The translations under genes and the position numbers were made by a program. A stretch of DNA of 64,000 nucleotides from assembly GCA_036924285.1 (NCBI GenBank), contig JAYKYS010000009.1:11842001-11906000 (forward strand), given 5' to 3'. Below the pieces are notes generated by a model that worked only from the letters and a program-made list of their open reading frames with translations, did not search any database and was not told where the DNA came from. Of the stretch, positions 11,443 through 22,284 are shown piece after piece (the first letter of the stretch is position 1; each line of letters opens with the position of its first letter). Source of the DNA: Asterella californica (taxonomy: Eukaryota; Streptophyta; Marchantiopsida; Marchantiales; Aytoniaceae).

Positions 11443-11688
11443 GAACACACCACGTCAGACTATCCACCTGTGACGTGGCGATTCCGCCACGCAGACTGTC
11501 AATATGACATGGCGCACGTTCCACGTCGAACTGTCGTTATGACCTGGCATAACGGCTTGATCTACATGGCGCGGTCAACCGGCAGGACGGACGATGCGAG
11601 GTTGGGGGTGTGATCAAGCAACCAAACGTTAAGAGGGGTGTGATCAAGCGCAGCGATCGTACTGGGGGTGTGATCAAGCCAATTCCTC
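11443..11688 (-). repeat. MULE right terminal inverted repeat
   Basis: This is the reverse complement of 559-805 with scattered mismatches. It contains the three GGGGTGTGATCAAG copies at the outer end and ACGTGG/CCACGT boxes further in. The last base (11688) does not pair with 559, so the conserved terminus is AGGAATTGGCTTGATC. The transposase promoter probably lies in or just inside it. Confidence 0.88.
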
Positions 11689-11697
11689 TTCACAACC
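11689..11697. repeat. 9-bp target site duplication, right copy
   Basis: TTCACAACC is identical to 550-558 and defines the right boundary of the MULE. Confidence 0.9.
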
Positions 11698-13306
11698 GGC
11701 TGCACAAGTACGTAACGGTACGCTATCATGAGGTGATTGAACTCATATGTATCGTTACAAGTATAAGAAACTAAACTATAAACTAGTAATAACTAAATAC
11801 TCTCTTGTGCTAATTAATAAACTCTCTCTAAAAGATCCGACATTACAGTATTTAAGAAATTCCGTATTCTTAAATACGGCAGATACTGTGAACACACTCT
11901 CGTAAACATCTTATAAATAAACGGTAGTTTGTTTTTTGAGGAGTTGCACGCGGTTTTATCTGAAGTAACAGTAAGTCAGCTGTGAGATATTGCTTCGATA
12001 ATAAATTACAATAACTGATACAAGCTTAAGGACACTTACAATTTGTAAACTCTTTAGTGAAAAACATGTAAAAATTACTGTTAATTATTTTCAAAAACGG
12101 ACTATGATGACTGTCACCTAGTTTCCACGATCTCTAGTTCTCGTGCATCCACTCTCAGCAATATCACATCTCTCTGGAAATCGTCATATGGATCAACGAC
12201 AAACATCTTTTTTCTCACAGAGAAGAGAGATGTTCTTTGAGAGAATTCTCAAAGTGTTCTCGTTTTCTTGAACTCATGAAGTTGAACACAATTGAATGAA
12301 ATATAACTCTTGTGCAGTATATACAGATAGGTACCTTCTAGGAACGGGGTAGTTAGTTGTTACCAAAAGTACGTTCCACTGTACTCTACACGGTATTAAC
12401 ATTCGTAATATGAAAGAGCCGAACAAGATGAACGTTGGAAGAGTTAAAAATGATACAAAAGACATAGGTCCAGATTGATTACTAAAAACATCATAATGTT
12501 AATCAAGATATTAAACTTATGATTTATTATGCACTTGTGCTGGATAAATCTCTGGAAATAGTGAATTCCACCGATCCATCCTATACATAAAACACCCACG
12601 AAAGTCATCGACTTTGTTAGTGTCGTTTCTAATTTGTACGAAAGAAATTTGTACATCGTCGAAGTGGAATTTTTATCTTCATACTTGAAGAAACTGGATT
12701 GGCTTTTAAAGGACGATGCTTCTTTTAAGTTGAATTCGCTAATATACACGGCAATCCCACGAGTCGGTATTACCTACACGAGAATGTAGTTAATACAGAA
12801 ATTAAAATACTGTAAGACCAAATGATCCACAGGAGAATTCTGGAGTCTGTTGGGCTTGGGGCTGGCAGTCATGGATGGCGGAAAACTCCGATTTTCACGA
12901 AGGAGTTTCCTGGACGCTGCGTACTGATCTACGCAGTTACGTCATGTGCCGAAGTCAGTGAGATTTCCAGGCTTAATGATCCGGTTGCTCTTCATACGAA
13001 CTCCGTGTCAAAGTATAAGAATCATGACTCGCGGTAACTCCACGGTTTCTTGTACTCACTTGATCATACGTGGGCGACTCCACTGTGTTCTTATCGTCAT
13101 TGCAGGATGTACGTCAGCTAAGTACTGTACACTGCTAAGTGCTAAGTACTGTACTGCCTTAGAGAGTTTGATAGTTTGACGACATCATAGAACCAGGGAC
13201 TTTTGATTGTGTGGTAAGACCTCTCGCACGTAAGCAGACATCTTTGTCGATATCATGTGACGAGGTGGGCTTATTATCTATGGAGTAGACTGCTCCGGCA
13301 ACCTTT
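11698..13306. other. Intergenic, no gene seen
   Basis: AT-rich sequence with no coding frame that shows a domain. Short frames at 12444-12749 (minus) and 12822-13179 (plus) have no recognisable motif or codon signature. No TIR, LTR or RNA gene was identified. Confidence 0.5.
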
Positions 13307-14259
13307 TTGGGTAGTTGGGCTCTCTCAGCACCTTGGCTCTGTTGTCGGTTTCTCGTGCGAGATAGACTTATTCTAGAGAGCTATGTGATAGAGGTGGAGG
13401 ATGATTCTTACCCACTACAGATGTGTCTCCGTGAGACAAGAGATGGCCTGACTCTTGAGACACGTGAGCCACATCCTCGATTCGATGCCTTAGCTACCGA
13501 TGGATCTCGCGGACTACAGTCTTCTCTGACGGGGCACCACTTCCAGCAGGTTCTCCATGCTCTCTTAGTGGATCCTTCCATCTCACGGGATACTAGAGCT
13601 CGACTCCGCTCTTGTTCTGGCAAGGGTGCAAGCTCTTGGCTCATAGCTCGACCGTGCATTAGAGTGTTCCGACTCGCACCGACTATCTTCTCTACAGCGA
13701 TGAGATTCCGCCTAGGCTTGGTCCAGCCTGTTGCTTCGGCACTATCCACTTGCGAGTGTGGTGTCTCGCTCGACACATCGGGTCGCCATCTTGCTCGATG
13801 TCCTCATGGTGGAGAGCGGATAGCTACCCACGATGCCATCAGAGACGTCGTGTTTGCCTTAGCACGAGAGAGCGGTCACATGACGTGGAGAGAGCGTTGG
13901 TATGCTCTTCAGAAAGGAGGATCAGTGAGAGCTGACTTGTACATGATGAGAGAGGATCAGGTCTCAGTGGCTGATGTGGTTGTCACTGATCCGACACGGG
14001 ACTCAGTGGCAGCACAGGTGATCACCCATCCCCAGGATGGGCTGCAGGCGTGGCGGCAGCAGCGAAGGTGACCAAGTATAGGGGTATGCAAGTGGGACAT
14101 TGCTTCATCCCCTTAGATTTGGAGATATACGGATCGACAGGCTTGGAGTTCGACGTCTTTCTGAGAGACTGTGTTAGAGCCTATCATGAGAGGCGTCAAG
14201 GAGTACCACTTTCTCTTTCTTTCTGCAACGAGTTTTCATTGCTCTACAGAGAGCTTTAG
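13307..14259 (+). pseudogene. C-terminal fragment resembling a restriction-like endonuclease retroelement protein, frameshifted
   Basis: The first frame (13307-14071) holds a Cys/His cluster, CECGVSLDTSGRHLARCPHG, followed by RIATHDAIRDVV and RADLYM...VADVVVTDP. After a frame change near 14050-14071 the adjacent frame continues with AAAAKVTKYRGMQVGHCFIP and a YGSTGLEFD block. The order CxCG - HxxxC - R/HDxxRD - xDL - Dxx - KY - F(I/V)PL resembles the Cys-His plus PD-(D/E)XK nuclease tail of non-LTR elements with a restriction-like endonuclease. No reverse transcriptase is seen upstream, so this is a truncated, frameshifted relic or a domesticated remnant. The family call is inference from motif order. 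Confidence 0.45.
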
Positions 14260-15531
14260 CAGGAGCAGTTCACAAGAGAGCAATCGCAGTAGGTGATGCC
14301 TCTTCAGGTGCGCCAGTTGTTTGTAGAATTACTGATTTTCTGATCTCCGACATTATAGATGCGACATGCGATTTTAGAACTACTGATAGCGGGGCTTAGC
14401 CCTGCTGTTTTTCCCTTCGGGGTGGTTGTTGCTTGGCCCTTCGGGTCCTTCTTTCCCTTGTGAGGCTTGATGGGGTCTTCCCATCCGTTTGCTATTCATT
14501 GGGTCGCGTCTTCCCTAGTACTGTACATACAAGTGAGCAGTAGGCTTTTCATTGGAAGAGACTGTATGTATAGCCTCCTCTCGCCACTGTTTTCACAGAT
14601 TTTCGGCTAAACGATGGTTAAATAAATTAATCACTTCAAAGCTCCGTTCTCTGCAGTTGCGTTCAGAGCCTCAGAAGCCTTCTTTTGCTCCACTGGACTT
14701 GACCAACACATCCCCCGTCAAACCGGGGAGTACTGGAATCTAGAGCATGCACAGCTTGAAACCAAAGACCCTGTTCAGGAGATTTGGGCTAGGAAACGGA
14801 CCATCAGTGTACTCAAACTCAAGCTTTGCAGATTTCCTGTTTCGTGCTAGGATGATACGTCAGTCACATCTCCACAGGTATTTGACCGTTAGGATGAAGG
14901 TCCAGACTCCAGCGAAGGACCGGTTCGTACGAGGAGCCTAGGAGATCCCGTGGACTCGAGAAGTAAGAAACTAACTGCGAGTTATGCTGTTATTTCTAAT
15001 CTAGTTACCGAAGAGAATTAGTTACTGGTTTGGAGTAATTGAGCACGTGAGAACTACTTACAGTTCTCTTGGACTAGAGGGATTGTGATACTGTACAGCA
15101 CTACAGAGAAGGTCAGTCGGTCGGTCTGCGTATCGTCCTGACTCCTGACTTCAATAGCTCGGCGGTTGGCATCCTTCTGTAAAGTATGATCCATGCTAGT
15201 ACATTCATTGTGTTCGACGCGGTATTTATTGTGCACTGATTTCAGGTGGAGTTGAGCGTCCAGTTTCGGTGTGGAAATGATTTGTCATCCTTACTTCTAT
15301 AGATGACCCTCCTGATGAATCCAGTGTATGGACACGCTTTCATGGGTAATGTACAGGGTATTGAGTGAGTGAGTAAGTGACTGGCAAATATGTTGGCACG
15401 TTCAAATCCAGACCGTACCGAGAGCAAGTTCTGTACCTTCACCCTTTCCTCTCCTGCTTCCTGGTCAGCGTCCAGCTTCTGGCTCATCGATCGGAGTTTC
15501 TGCCTCTGAGCTGCTTGGTAGTCTAAGATGC
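14260..15531. other. Non-coding stretch between retroelement relic and kinase locus
   Basis: Around 14395-14500 there is a G/T-rich passage with repeated CCTTCGGG that may be the 3' tail of the preceding relic. A minus-strand frame at 15242-15565 overlaps the 3' end of the next ORF in another frame. No domain is seen. Confidence 0.4.
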
Positions 15532-16095
15532 TCAGAAGACTTTTCTCTTTGCGCAAGGGGAACAATCTTCCAGAGACGTATCACTACCGGACTCCGGAGT
15601 ACATACAGCCGGTTTCAGTTCCAAACCCTTCTTGTTCTCTGTCTGCCTTTCTTTCGTTCGGCTGAAGGAGTGAGGACCTGTCGATAATCTTCTGCCGTTA
15701 TTTCCTTTCATGTAATGTGGATCACAAGTTTGCTGTATCGAAAAATCGTGTTCTCCTTGTTGTCGTTGTTCCAGTGCATTCTGTAATCCCAGTGGAGCAA
15801 CCTCGCCTACTGCTTGCTGGTTACAATCCAAGTTCTCCCCTGCAGCACTTGGCTGCCTACTCATACGTTTTCCGCCGCCTGAGAGGGAAATGCATGAAGC
15901 TTCAAGCTCAGAGAGATTGAAAGCTCGTGGTCCACATGGAGTTGAGGAAGAAAGTGTGAGCTTCGAACGGTTACCGGTCGGTCTACTAAACTGATAAGCA
16001 TTTGCCTTCCTGATAGAGAGGAGAGCGTCATTTCTGCGGAGCATAAAAACAACTAGGAGTACCACCCACCAGCACCTCATTTGGTTGCAATGCAT
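15532..16095 (-). CDS. Hypothetical small protein with possible signal peptide
   Basis: This 187-aa frame begins with a true ATG and a hydrophobic N-terminus (WWVVLLVVFML). It continues with a Ser/Gln-rich body and ends with TSLEDCSPCAKRKVF. It is divergent from the kinase gene, with about 225 bp between the two ATGs. The Cys-containing tail is vaguely like a secreted peptide precursor, but the Cys pattern fits no family I can name. The overlapping minus frame at 15242-15565 may be its spliced or frameshifted continuation. It may also be a chance frame upstream of the kinase. Confidence 0.3.
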   Translation of the reverse strand: MHCNQMRCWWVVLLVVFMLRRNDALLSIRKANAYQFSRPTGNRSKLTLSSSTPCGPRAFNLSELEASCISLSGGGKRMSRQPSAAGENLDCNQQAVGEVAPLGLQNALEQRQQGEHDFSIQQTCDPHYMKGNNGRRLSTGPHSFSRTKERQTENKKGLELKPAVCTPESGSDTSLEDCSPCAKRKVF

Positions 16096-16319
16096 GCATT
16101 TTGCTTGAAAGCGCGAGTGATATTGTCTCTACCGGCTTCTCGTCTTTTTCTTCTTCTTCTTTCCGACGACACGCTGAATGGACCGCGCCTCTTCTGCGCC
16201 TCAGGACTAGGGACCTCGTCAATCTATAAGCTCATCTCCAGACTGTTATTATAATCCTCTATCCTGCGCATCATAACTTCACCAGGGCGGTGGGGCCTTT
16301 TGAGTCAATTGAAGCAAGT

Positions 16320-17762
16320 ATGCGACGAACCATCAGCATGCAGTGTACCTCTCAAGGCTTGCTGGTGTACTTGCTGCTTTGGAGTGGGAAGACCGCGGCC
16401 GCTAGACTTCTCCTGCTAGAGCATGAACATGCTCATGCTCATGCCCCTGATGCTGTCGCACCGGCGCATGGAGAAGAGCACCATATCTCCCAGCGAAAGC
16501 TTCCCGTCATATCCATCGTAGTGGGGGTGATCTCGGCCGTCTTAGCAGTGTTCCTTCTGGCACTCGCAGCCATGGGATACTTCCAGAACAGATGCGAGGA
16601 GAAGGGGCGAGGGCAAAGGCGCTTACGTCTCTCACCTGGTTCCGGCACAACCGCAGCCGCAGCAGCAGCAAATCAAGGCTGCCAGCCCGAGAAATACAGC
16701 CTCCGAGAGCTGCAGGCTGCCACGGTGAGCTTCACGCAGAAGCTGGGCCGAGAAGGATGCGCGGGATCGGTTTTCAAAGGCATCCTGTCGAACTCCAGAG
16801 AGGTGGCCGTCAAGCTTGTGGACGATCACAGTCCGAGAGAGTTCGAGTCCGAAGTCCGAAGAGTGAGTGCTTTGAAGCACGAGAACCTGATTCCCATTCT
16901 AGGCTACTGCACGGACGGCAACCACTGCCTTCTAGTGCAGGAGTTCTACCCCAACGCCTCTCTTCGAGGAATTCTCTACGCCTCGACTGTCAGTAACAAG
17001 CCGACCTTCTTGAGCTGGAGCACGCGATTTGAAATTGCGCTGGGCGTGGCCAAAGCACTCGCTTACGTGCATGGAAACTGCAGCGCGGGGATGAACATTC
17101 ACGGGCGGGTCAAGCCGGAGAACGTGCTGCTGACGGAGGATTTGAGCCCGAGAGTGGCCGACTTCGGGTTTGTGAGATGTCGTCGGAAAAGAGACCACGA
17201 CCTGACACTGGCCACCGCACAGGGCACGCTCGAGTACTTCGCTCCGGAGTGGTGGTCCGATCCGAGCCCGAAATGCGATGTTTACAGCTTCGGGATTTTG
17301 CTGCTGGAGATCTTGGGCGGTCGAAGAATCGGCGAGTTTTACGACCGGCCGCAGTGGGAGTTTCCGGACTTGGACGACGACGACGAAGAAGAGGAGCAGG
17401 AGCAGGAGCAGGACGAGGAGAAGGAGGAAGAGGTGGGTGGTGATGGCGCTCGTCGCCCCAGGCGGACCACGACGACGACGAGTCGCATTGAGTTGCTGGA
17501 CCCAGAGCTCAAGGGCAAGGTCGACATGTCTCAGCTGAGAATAGGTTTGCGAGTTGCGTACTGGTGCATCCAGTACGAGGCCAAAGCTCGGCCTTCCATG
17601 AGCCAGATCGTCGATTATCTCGAAGGCCGAGTGCAAGTCTCTTGTCCCCCCACTCCCTCCAGCTCCGCCATTTTCACGCCCTTGCACTTGAGCTACAGCG
17701 CTAGCCTCGAGGCCTTCGGTTTCAGAGCTGGGAACGGCGTGGAGATCGTCAAGGCCCGCTGA
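16320..17762 (+). CDS. Receptor-like protein kinase with degenerate catalytic loop (probable pseudokinase)
   Basis: Intronless, 480 aa from the first in-frame ATG; a second ATG at 16338 would also give a good signal peptide. Order: signal peptide (LLVYLLLW), a very short ectodomain with a His/Ala run (HEHAHAHAP), one transmembrane helix at ~63-90, a juxtamembrane segment, and a kinase domain at ~135-455. Seen: G-rich loop GREGCAGSVFKG, VAVK with K165, DFG at D281, and APEWW. The catalytic loop reads HGRVKPEN instead of HRDxKxxN, so the catalytic Asp is replaced by Arg263. The acidic insert at ~352-373 (runs of D, E and Q from GA-rich codons) lies late in the C-lobe. Plant receptor-like kinases with such loops usually signal through partners. 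It is likely a plasma-membrane protein; the ligand is unknown. Confidence 0.8.
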   Translation: MRRTISMQCTSQGLLVYLLLWSGKTAAARLLLLEHEHAHAHAPDAVAPAHGEEHHISQRKLPVISIVVGVISAVLAVFLLALAAMGYFQNRCEEKGRGQRRLRLSPGSGTTAAAAAANQGCQPEKYSLRELQAATVSFTQKLGREGCAGSVFKGILSNSREVAVKLVDDHSPREFESEVRRVSALKHENLIPILGYCTDGNHCLLVQEFYPNASLRGILYASTVSNKPTFLSWSTRFEIALGVAKALAYVHGNCSAGMNIHGRVKPENVLLTEDLSPRVADFGFVRCRRKRDHDLTLATAQGTLEYFAPEWWSDPSPKCDVYSFGILLLEILGGRRIGEFYDRPQWEFPDLDDDDEEEEQEQEQDEEKEEEVGGDGARRPRRTTTTTSRIELLDPELKGKVDMSQLRIGLRVAYWCIQYEAKARPSMSQIVDYLEGRVQVSCPPTPSSSAIFTPLHLSYSASLEAFGFRAGNGVEIVKAR

Positions 17763-20700
17763 AGCCAAGCATCGCTACGCTCGCTCCGACTCGTTTGTAA
17801 AGTTAAGCCAATCAGCCGGTGTTGTAATTTTCAGTTCTGGCTACCCTAGGAAGTCGAAGATCAGTCCATTCCTCGCGTGTGCGCAGTCGAACTCATAGAT
17901 GACGTGAGGTGATGTTAGTCGTTAGATATAGCTTTTGTACAGAATCGCACACGTTATAATGTTATCTCTACTATTTCACGAAACTCAGAGCCAGGTCGGC
18001 ATTCAAGTTTCGTGATTTTCGACTTTCCACTACAGTACTGTACCGTAGTCGGGGAGGGAGTGAGTGAGGGTTTATGGTGGCTGTCAGGGAAAGAACCAAC
18101 TATCAACTTTGGTATTTGTCCCTCGAGACTCAAACTTTCGTCCGCGCGTAAACGATTATTAACGTCAGCCTATCGGAGTGATGAGTTATTCTATTTGCTT
18201 CTTTTGGCAGAGTGTGAAAGAGCTGTAAAGACTATCATTTGGCTCGCCATATGAATGAATTAATTACAAAAGTTGCAGGTTACAATTCAGAAGCGCAGTT
18301 GCCGTAGGTGCGCCCAGCAACGAGCGTTTGAACTTCCTCCCCTTCACTCGGTTCTTCTTTCTTTACCTCTTTTACGTTACTTTTTGTTTTTTCTGAATAT
18401 GTTCCCAGTTTGGAACACGTGGATCTATGCCGAAGCGTGCCGCTGTGGGCTTTTTGCAGCCTGAAGCGGCTGCCAGACTGAGCTCTCGCGACGCCACGAC
18501 AACTGGCTGGGGTTACCAACAAACATCGGCTGTGAATCTAAACAGACCTCGTAAAACTCGTTAAATTCCACCAGATAAGGTTCGACGCTCCTATTATAGC
18601 TCGCTAACTGTACACTCACACCCAGGCAAGTGCACAAAACCCGTCGACATTAGCGGTGTGGGATCCTGAATAACTTATGTCTGCGCTGTATGGAATAACG
18701 CGGATGGCAGATGATATGTACAACAGTGTAGTTTGGCTCCGTGGTGTACTAAAGCATGGTAAGCGAAAAAGCCTTCCCTACGACACAAGGAGGAGATTTG
18801 CATCCCTAACACACATCATGTTAGGATGTGAACAAAGGATGCAAAACGCCAGACGAGCACTGATACGGGTACATGCATAAATCTACTACCCAAGAACAAT
18901 TCGGAAACAGATGAGTGGATGCGAATTCCGGCGGAAGTTATGGAATAGGACCAAGTCCTCTGATCAGAATGACGAAGACTAAAGACGGCAATATATATGC
19001 AAACTCTGTAACAGCAAATTAAGCACCGAACAAAACAACACCATTGTTCTGTTGAGACGACAAACCGGATGCGGAAAAACATTTGGTCGATTCCTCAACT
19101 TAATAAGCAGCTTCGAACAGAAGCTAACACCAGATTCACCTCTTGTGCCTTCAGCTTACGACTTTGGTAATCCAGTCGTTTCCGTTGTCTAAGAAAAACT
19201 TTACGTGTGCATTGCAATCCAAGTCTTGTTACTACTTGTTAAGGCGAGAAATCGCACCGTTGTAGGTAGAGATTCTGACAATTCTTATCCTCAGAGAGTG
19301 AGAGATTGAACAGGAAGTACTAACAACGATAGAAGATCCCGTCCAAAGACCTACCAGATGAGAAACACACGATTCGGGGGCACTTAGGGGTTCCGTTCAT
19401 GTCCAAACGAGTACCATAGTTAACCGTTTCTCCGTGCGAATAATGCCTGAGCAAGTCTGCAGGTTAACAAGCGTGATGCTTCATAAGGCCTATGCCTCGA
19501 GCAGCGTAGGATGTAATGGCCCATCAAAACCTAAACGCTAATTCTTCCCAATCAGGCATGGGATCTTTCGATTCTCACATACGGACTATAAGGAGCATCA
19601 CCATGTTCATGAGGGGATAAACACGCGCGATGCCTGTCAATTGATGTAGGCATTTTTTCGCCTTCTGAAGTCCAGATCAGGAGTATGCTTGCTTCCGGAG
19701 AGAGATCTCCAGGACCTAATTTGTTAGTTGAAGCTCGAGGTCAAATGACTGTACTACGTCTCACACTCATGCCCCCGGAATCAAGCCAATCTGTCGAATT
19801 CTGCATTCATCGTCATAGACGCCCAACCTCAATTCTCAACCGGTCGCAGGCTTCTTCACCTCCAATCTTTGACTTCCGTCCATCTCTGGTTCGCCGCTAC
19901 TCATACTTTCAACTTTGTCTAAGTCTGGAATGGTCTGTAACAAGCGATGACCAAAACCTCATGAGATGCACAAAAAGGAGTCGATAATGCACATCACTTA
20001 CAACATCATCGGAGGAAACTGTTAATTTCTGAACTCTGAACCTGCAGACGACAATAGAAAATGGAACAGGGAACTCGACACACATACAGAGAGCAATGGG
20101 AACGGCTCACACAACATCAGCTCAATAACAATCCACAACGACAACCTTTCTCTTCACACGGGAATCGACTGAAAATGTAAGGAGGCTTTCTCTATAACGT
20201 GCGGTCATCAACATCATGAACAAACAATCAATACATCGAAACCATAAGAGAAAGAAAACCAACCAGATCAGGCTTCAAAATATTGTGGACGACGGAGGCT
20301 CCGCCGAGAAGAGACGAAAAAACTACCGCATAAGATTTGATCCACGAAGGCGTATTCTGCATAGCCATCGTTCGACTTGCCAGTCTAGACGACCTCCTTT
20401 CTTATCGTCCCTCACAAGAGCGGAGATTCTCCCTTCTGTCTCCTTGAGGTTCTCGTTCTGCAAACCAATCGAAAGCCCTCCAGAAGCTGCTTTTAGATCC
20501 ACTCAAAATAAATTTACATCCAAATCGTGGTTTTGCTAAGAAGAGTGAAAAGGATAAACGCGAATTGCGGGACATGGAAATTAGATGTGCGGATAGGAGG
20601 GATTATGATTTTTCATGAAGTTGAGTCGTTTTTTTTTATTTCTCTTCGAGAATCGATCCAACTGTGTGTGACGGTTCCGGTTTCGTTATTTTCTTGCGTG

Positions 20701-20981
20701 GATCGGTAGTTCAAAATTGTCTGAAAGTTGAACCGAGAGTTACCGTTTTGGGAAAGCCACAGAAATAACCAGTAACTAAATAAGGTTCTAAGTTTCTTAG
20801 TGAACCACAAATGAAATTTGGAATAACGAAAGAACCCATGAATGGAGTGTTATAGCCGTTCTCACTATGCAATAAAAGCTGATCTGGCGAGTAAGAAAAT
20901 CAGTGTCTTTAATGTGTTGTCTAATCCCTCGAAAATGAAAAGATAGATCATAAATTAAAGATATGTGTATGTTTTCTCTTT

Positions 20982-21018
20982 GGCTATGGGGAAGAAGTGA
21001 ATATTCTTCCCCATAGCC
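20982..21018. repeat. Perfect short inverted repeat (hairpin)
   Basis: GGCTATGGGGAAGAA (20982-20996) and its exact reverse complement (21004-21018) flank a 7-bp loop. No T-tract or gene end is adjacent, and the arms are too short for a typical plant microRNA precursor. It may be chance or a remnant of a small TE. Confidence 0.6.
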
Positions 21019-21826
21019 TTTACAGTGAATTTTGTTTTCTCTTATCAAAAAATGTCTTAATGTTATAAAAATATGTTATAATAAATTTCATAAGTGATAT
21101 ATGTTAACCAGTCTCGGAATAATCAGGATATAACTCATAAGTGGAATCCTGGCTGATGCATTACTGGGAGGATAAATCCGAGACACTAATTATCAAACCG
21201 CATCATTTTCAAAGGACATTAATTAATATTCTAACCCTTCTCGTTGAAAAGTTAAAACATTAATTAATGTACACTTCGAAGTATACATGGATAAATATCC
21301 TCTCTCAATATACATGCCCCTGAAACCTGCAAAGTCCTTGTTTTACGGTACTCGGATAATTCGGAGTACCCCACGACGGAAAATTCAACCAATACTCTGG
21401 ATAAAGGGCCGGAGAATTCACCGTAAAGGTATTGATGACCATATTACGACATCCCTAGGCACTCCGTGTGCTTCTTTGGCTAATTTATGGCTATTCTATT
21501 GGCTTTATTTTATTATAGAGCCATTGGAACCGATCTGAAACCTTTCATTCTGATGTGGAAGTAAAAGAAAACAATACATCAGTGAGAGTGGACTAAAGTA
21601 ACAGAGTACTTCGGGATATATCATGAAAGACACCAATCAAGTCTCTTCTGATGTGTAAATAATCTTTTTAAATAATTCAGTTATGTAATGAAGACACTTA
21701 TTTATAATAGAGCCTACAGCTGCAATACAGCAATCCTTTTTATTTTATTTATTTCTAAAGTAGTTTTAGAAAGCTACGAAAGCTTTACTCTAGTATCTCT
21801 TTAAAATCTCCACCTCGTCGATACAT

Positions 21827-21918
21827 AACATATAATAATGATAAGGACATGTCTCACGTTTTTCAGTCTAATAACATATAATAATGATAAGGACATGTCT
21901 CACGTTTTTCAGTCTAAT
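21827..21918. repeat. 46-bp tandem duplication
   Basis: The unit beginning AACATATAATAATGATAAGG occurs twice in direct succession with a period of 46 bp and no differences that I can see. It is a simple recent slippage-type duplication in AT-rich DNA. Confidence 0.8.
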
Positions 21919-22284
21919 CCACAAAACACACGGATTCTCATACCAATTGATCAATAACTTCGGACAGTTGCAAGACCAGAGTTCCAAAGTTCGCCATTTT
22001 TCCAGCATGTTTGGGATCACTTTTCAGAGAAAAAATCCATCCAGATGACCCATAGAATAGTTTTACTATCGATAGTACAGTAGTTCCATATGACATGAAT
22101 AAAGCTGCTTTCACAATCGGTGGAAAGCAATATAATCCAGAAGTTCAAAGTAAATCATGGTCATGTTAGGTTGAACTTTCAGGATAGGGAGAAAATGCGA
22201 AAGAGAAATATTGCACTTGCATATAATACTAAGATAAGGAAGGAGATAAAAGATCTGGTGAGTTTTGTAGAAAGTGAAGGTGGT

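Larger units (their letters stand above)
559..11688. mobile_element. Complete Mutator-like element (MULE) with two accessory genes
   Basis: The element is bounded by ~245-bp inverted repeats and an exact 9-bp target duplication. Inside are an intact two-exon MuDR-type transposase (minus), an RPA1 C-terminal-like ORF (plus, next to the left TIR), a seven-exon FCP1/NIF phosphatase-like gene (minus), and two blocks of palindromic GCGATAC repeats. The genes next to the two TIRs are transcribed toward each other. Maize MuDR has the same layout, with mudrA and mudrB converging from TIR promoters. Intact frames plus a perfect target duplication suggest a potentially autonomous element. Whether the extra genes help transposition or are captured host genes cannot be told from sequence alone. 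Confidence 0.9.
17763..22284. other. Long intergenic region, no supported gene
   Basis: Several 60-107 aa frames occur (for example 18012-18254, 19685-19987, 20216-20539), but none shows a domain, signal or consistent codon use. Local structure includes a perfect 15-bp hairpin at 20982-21018 and a 46-bp tandem duplication at about 21827-21918. AT content rises after ~20.6 kb. Confidence 0.5.

Noticed and set aside
17278..17538. Alternative frames over the GA-rich acidic insert of the kinase
   Set aside because: They are shadows of the receptor-like kinase frame caused by the GA/CT-rich codon run.
20982..21018. microRNA precursor or terminator hairpin
   Set aside because: Arms are only 15 bp with a 7-bp loop and no extended pairing outside; no gene end is near and the host is eukaryotic.
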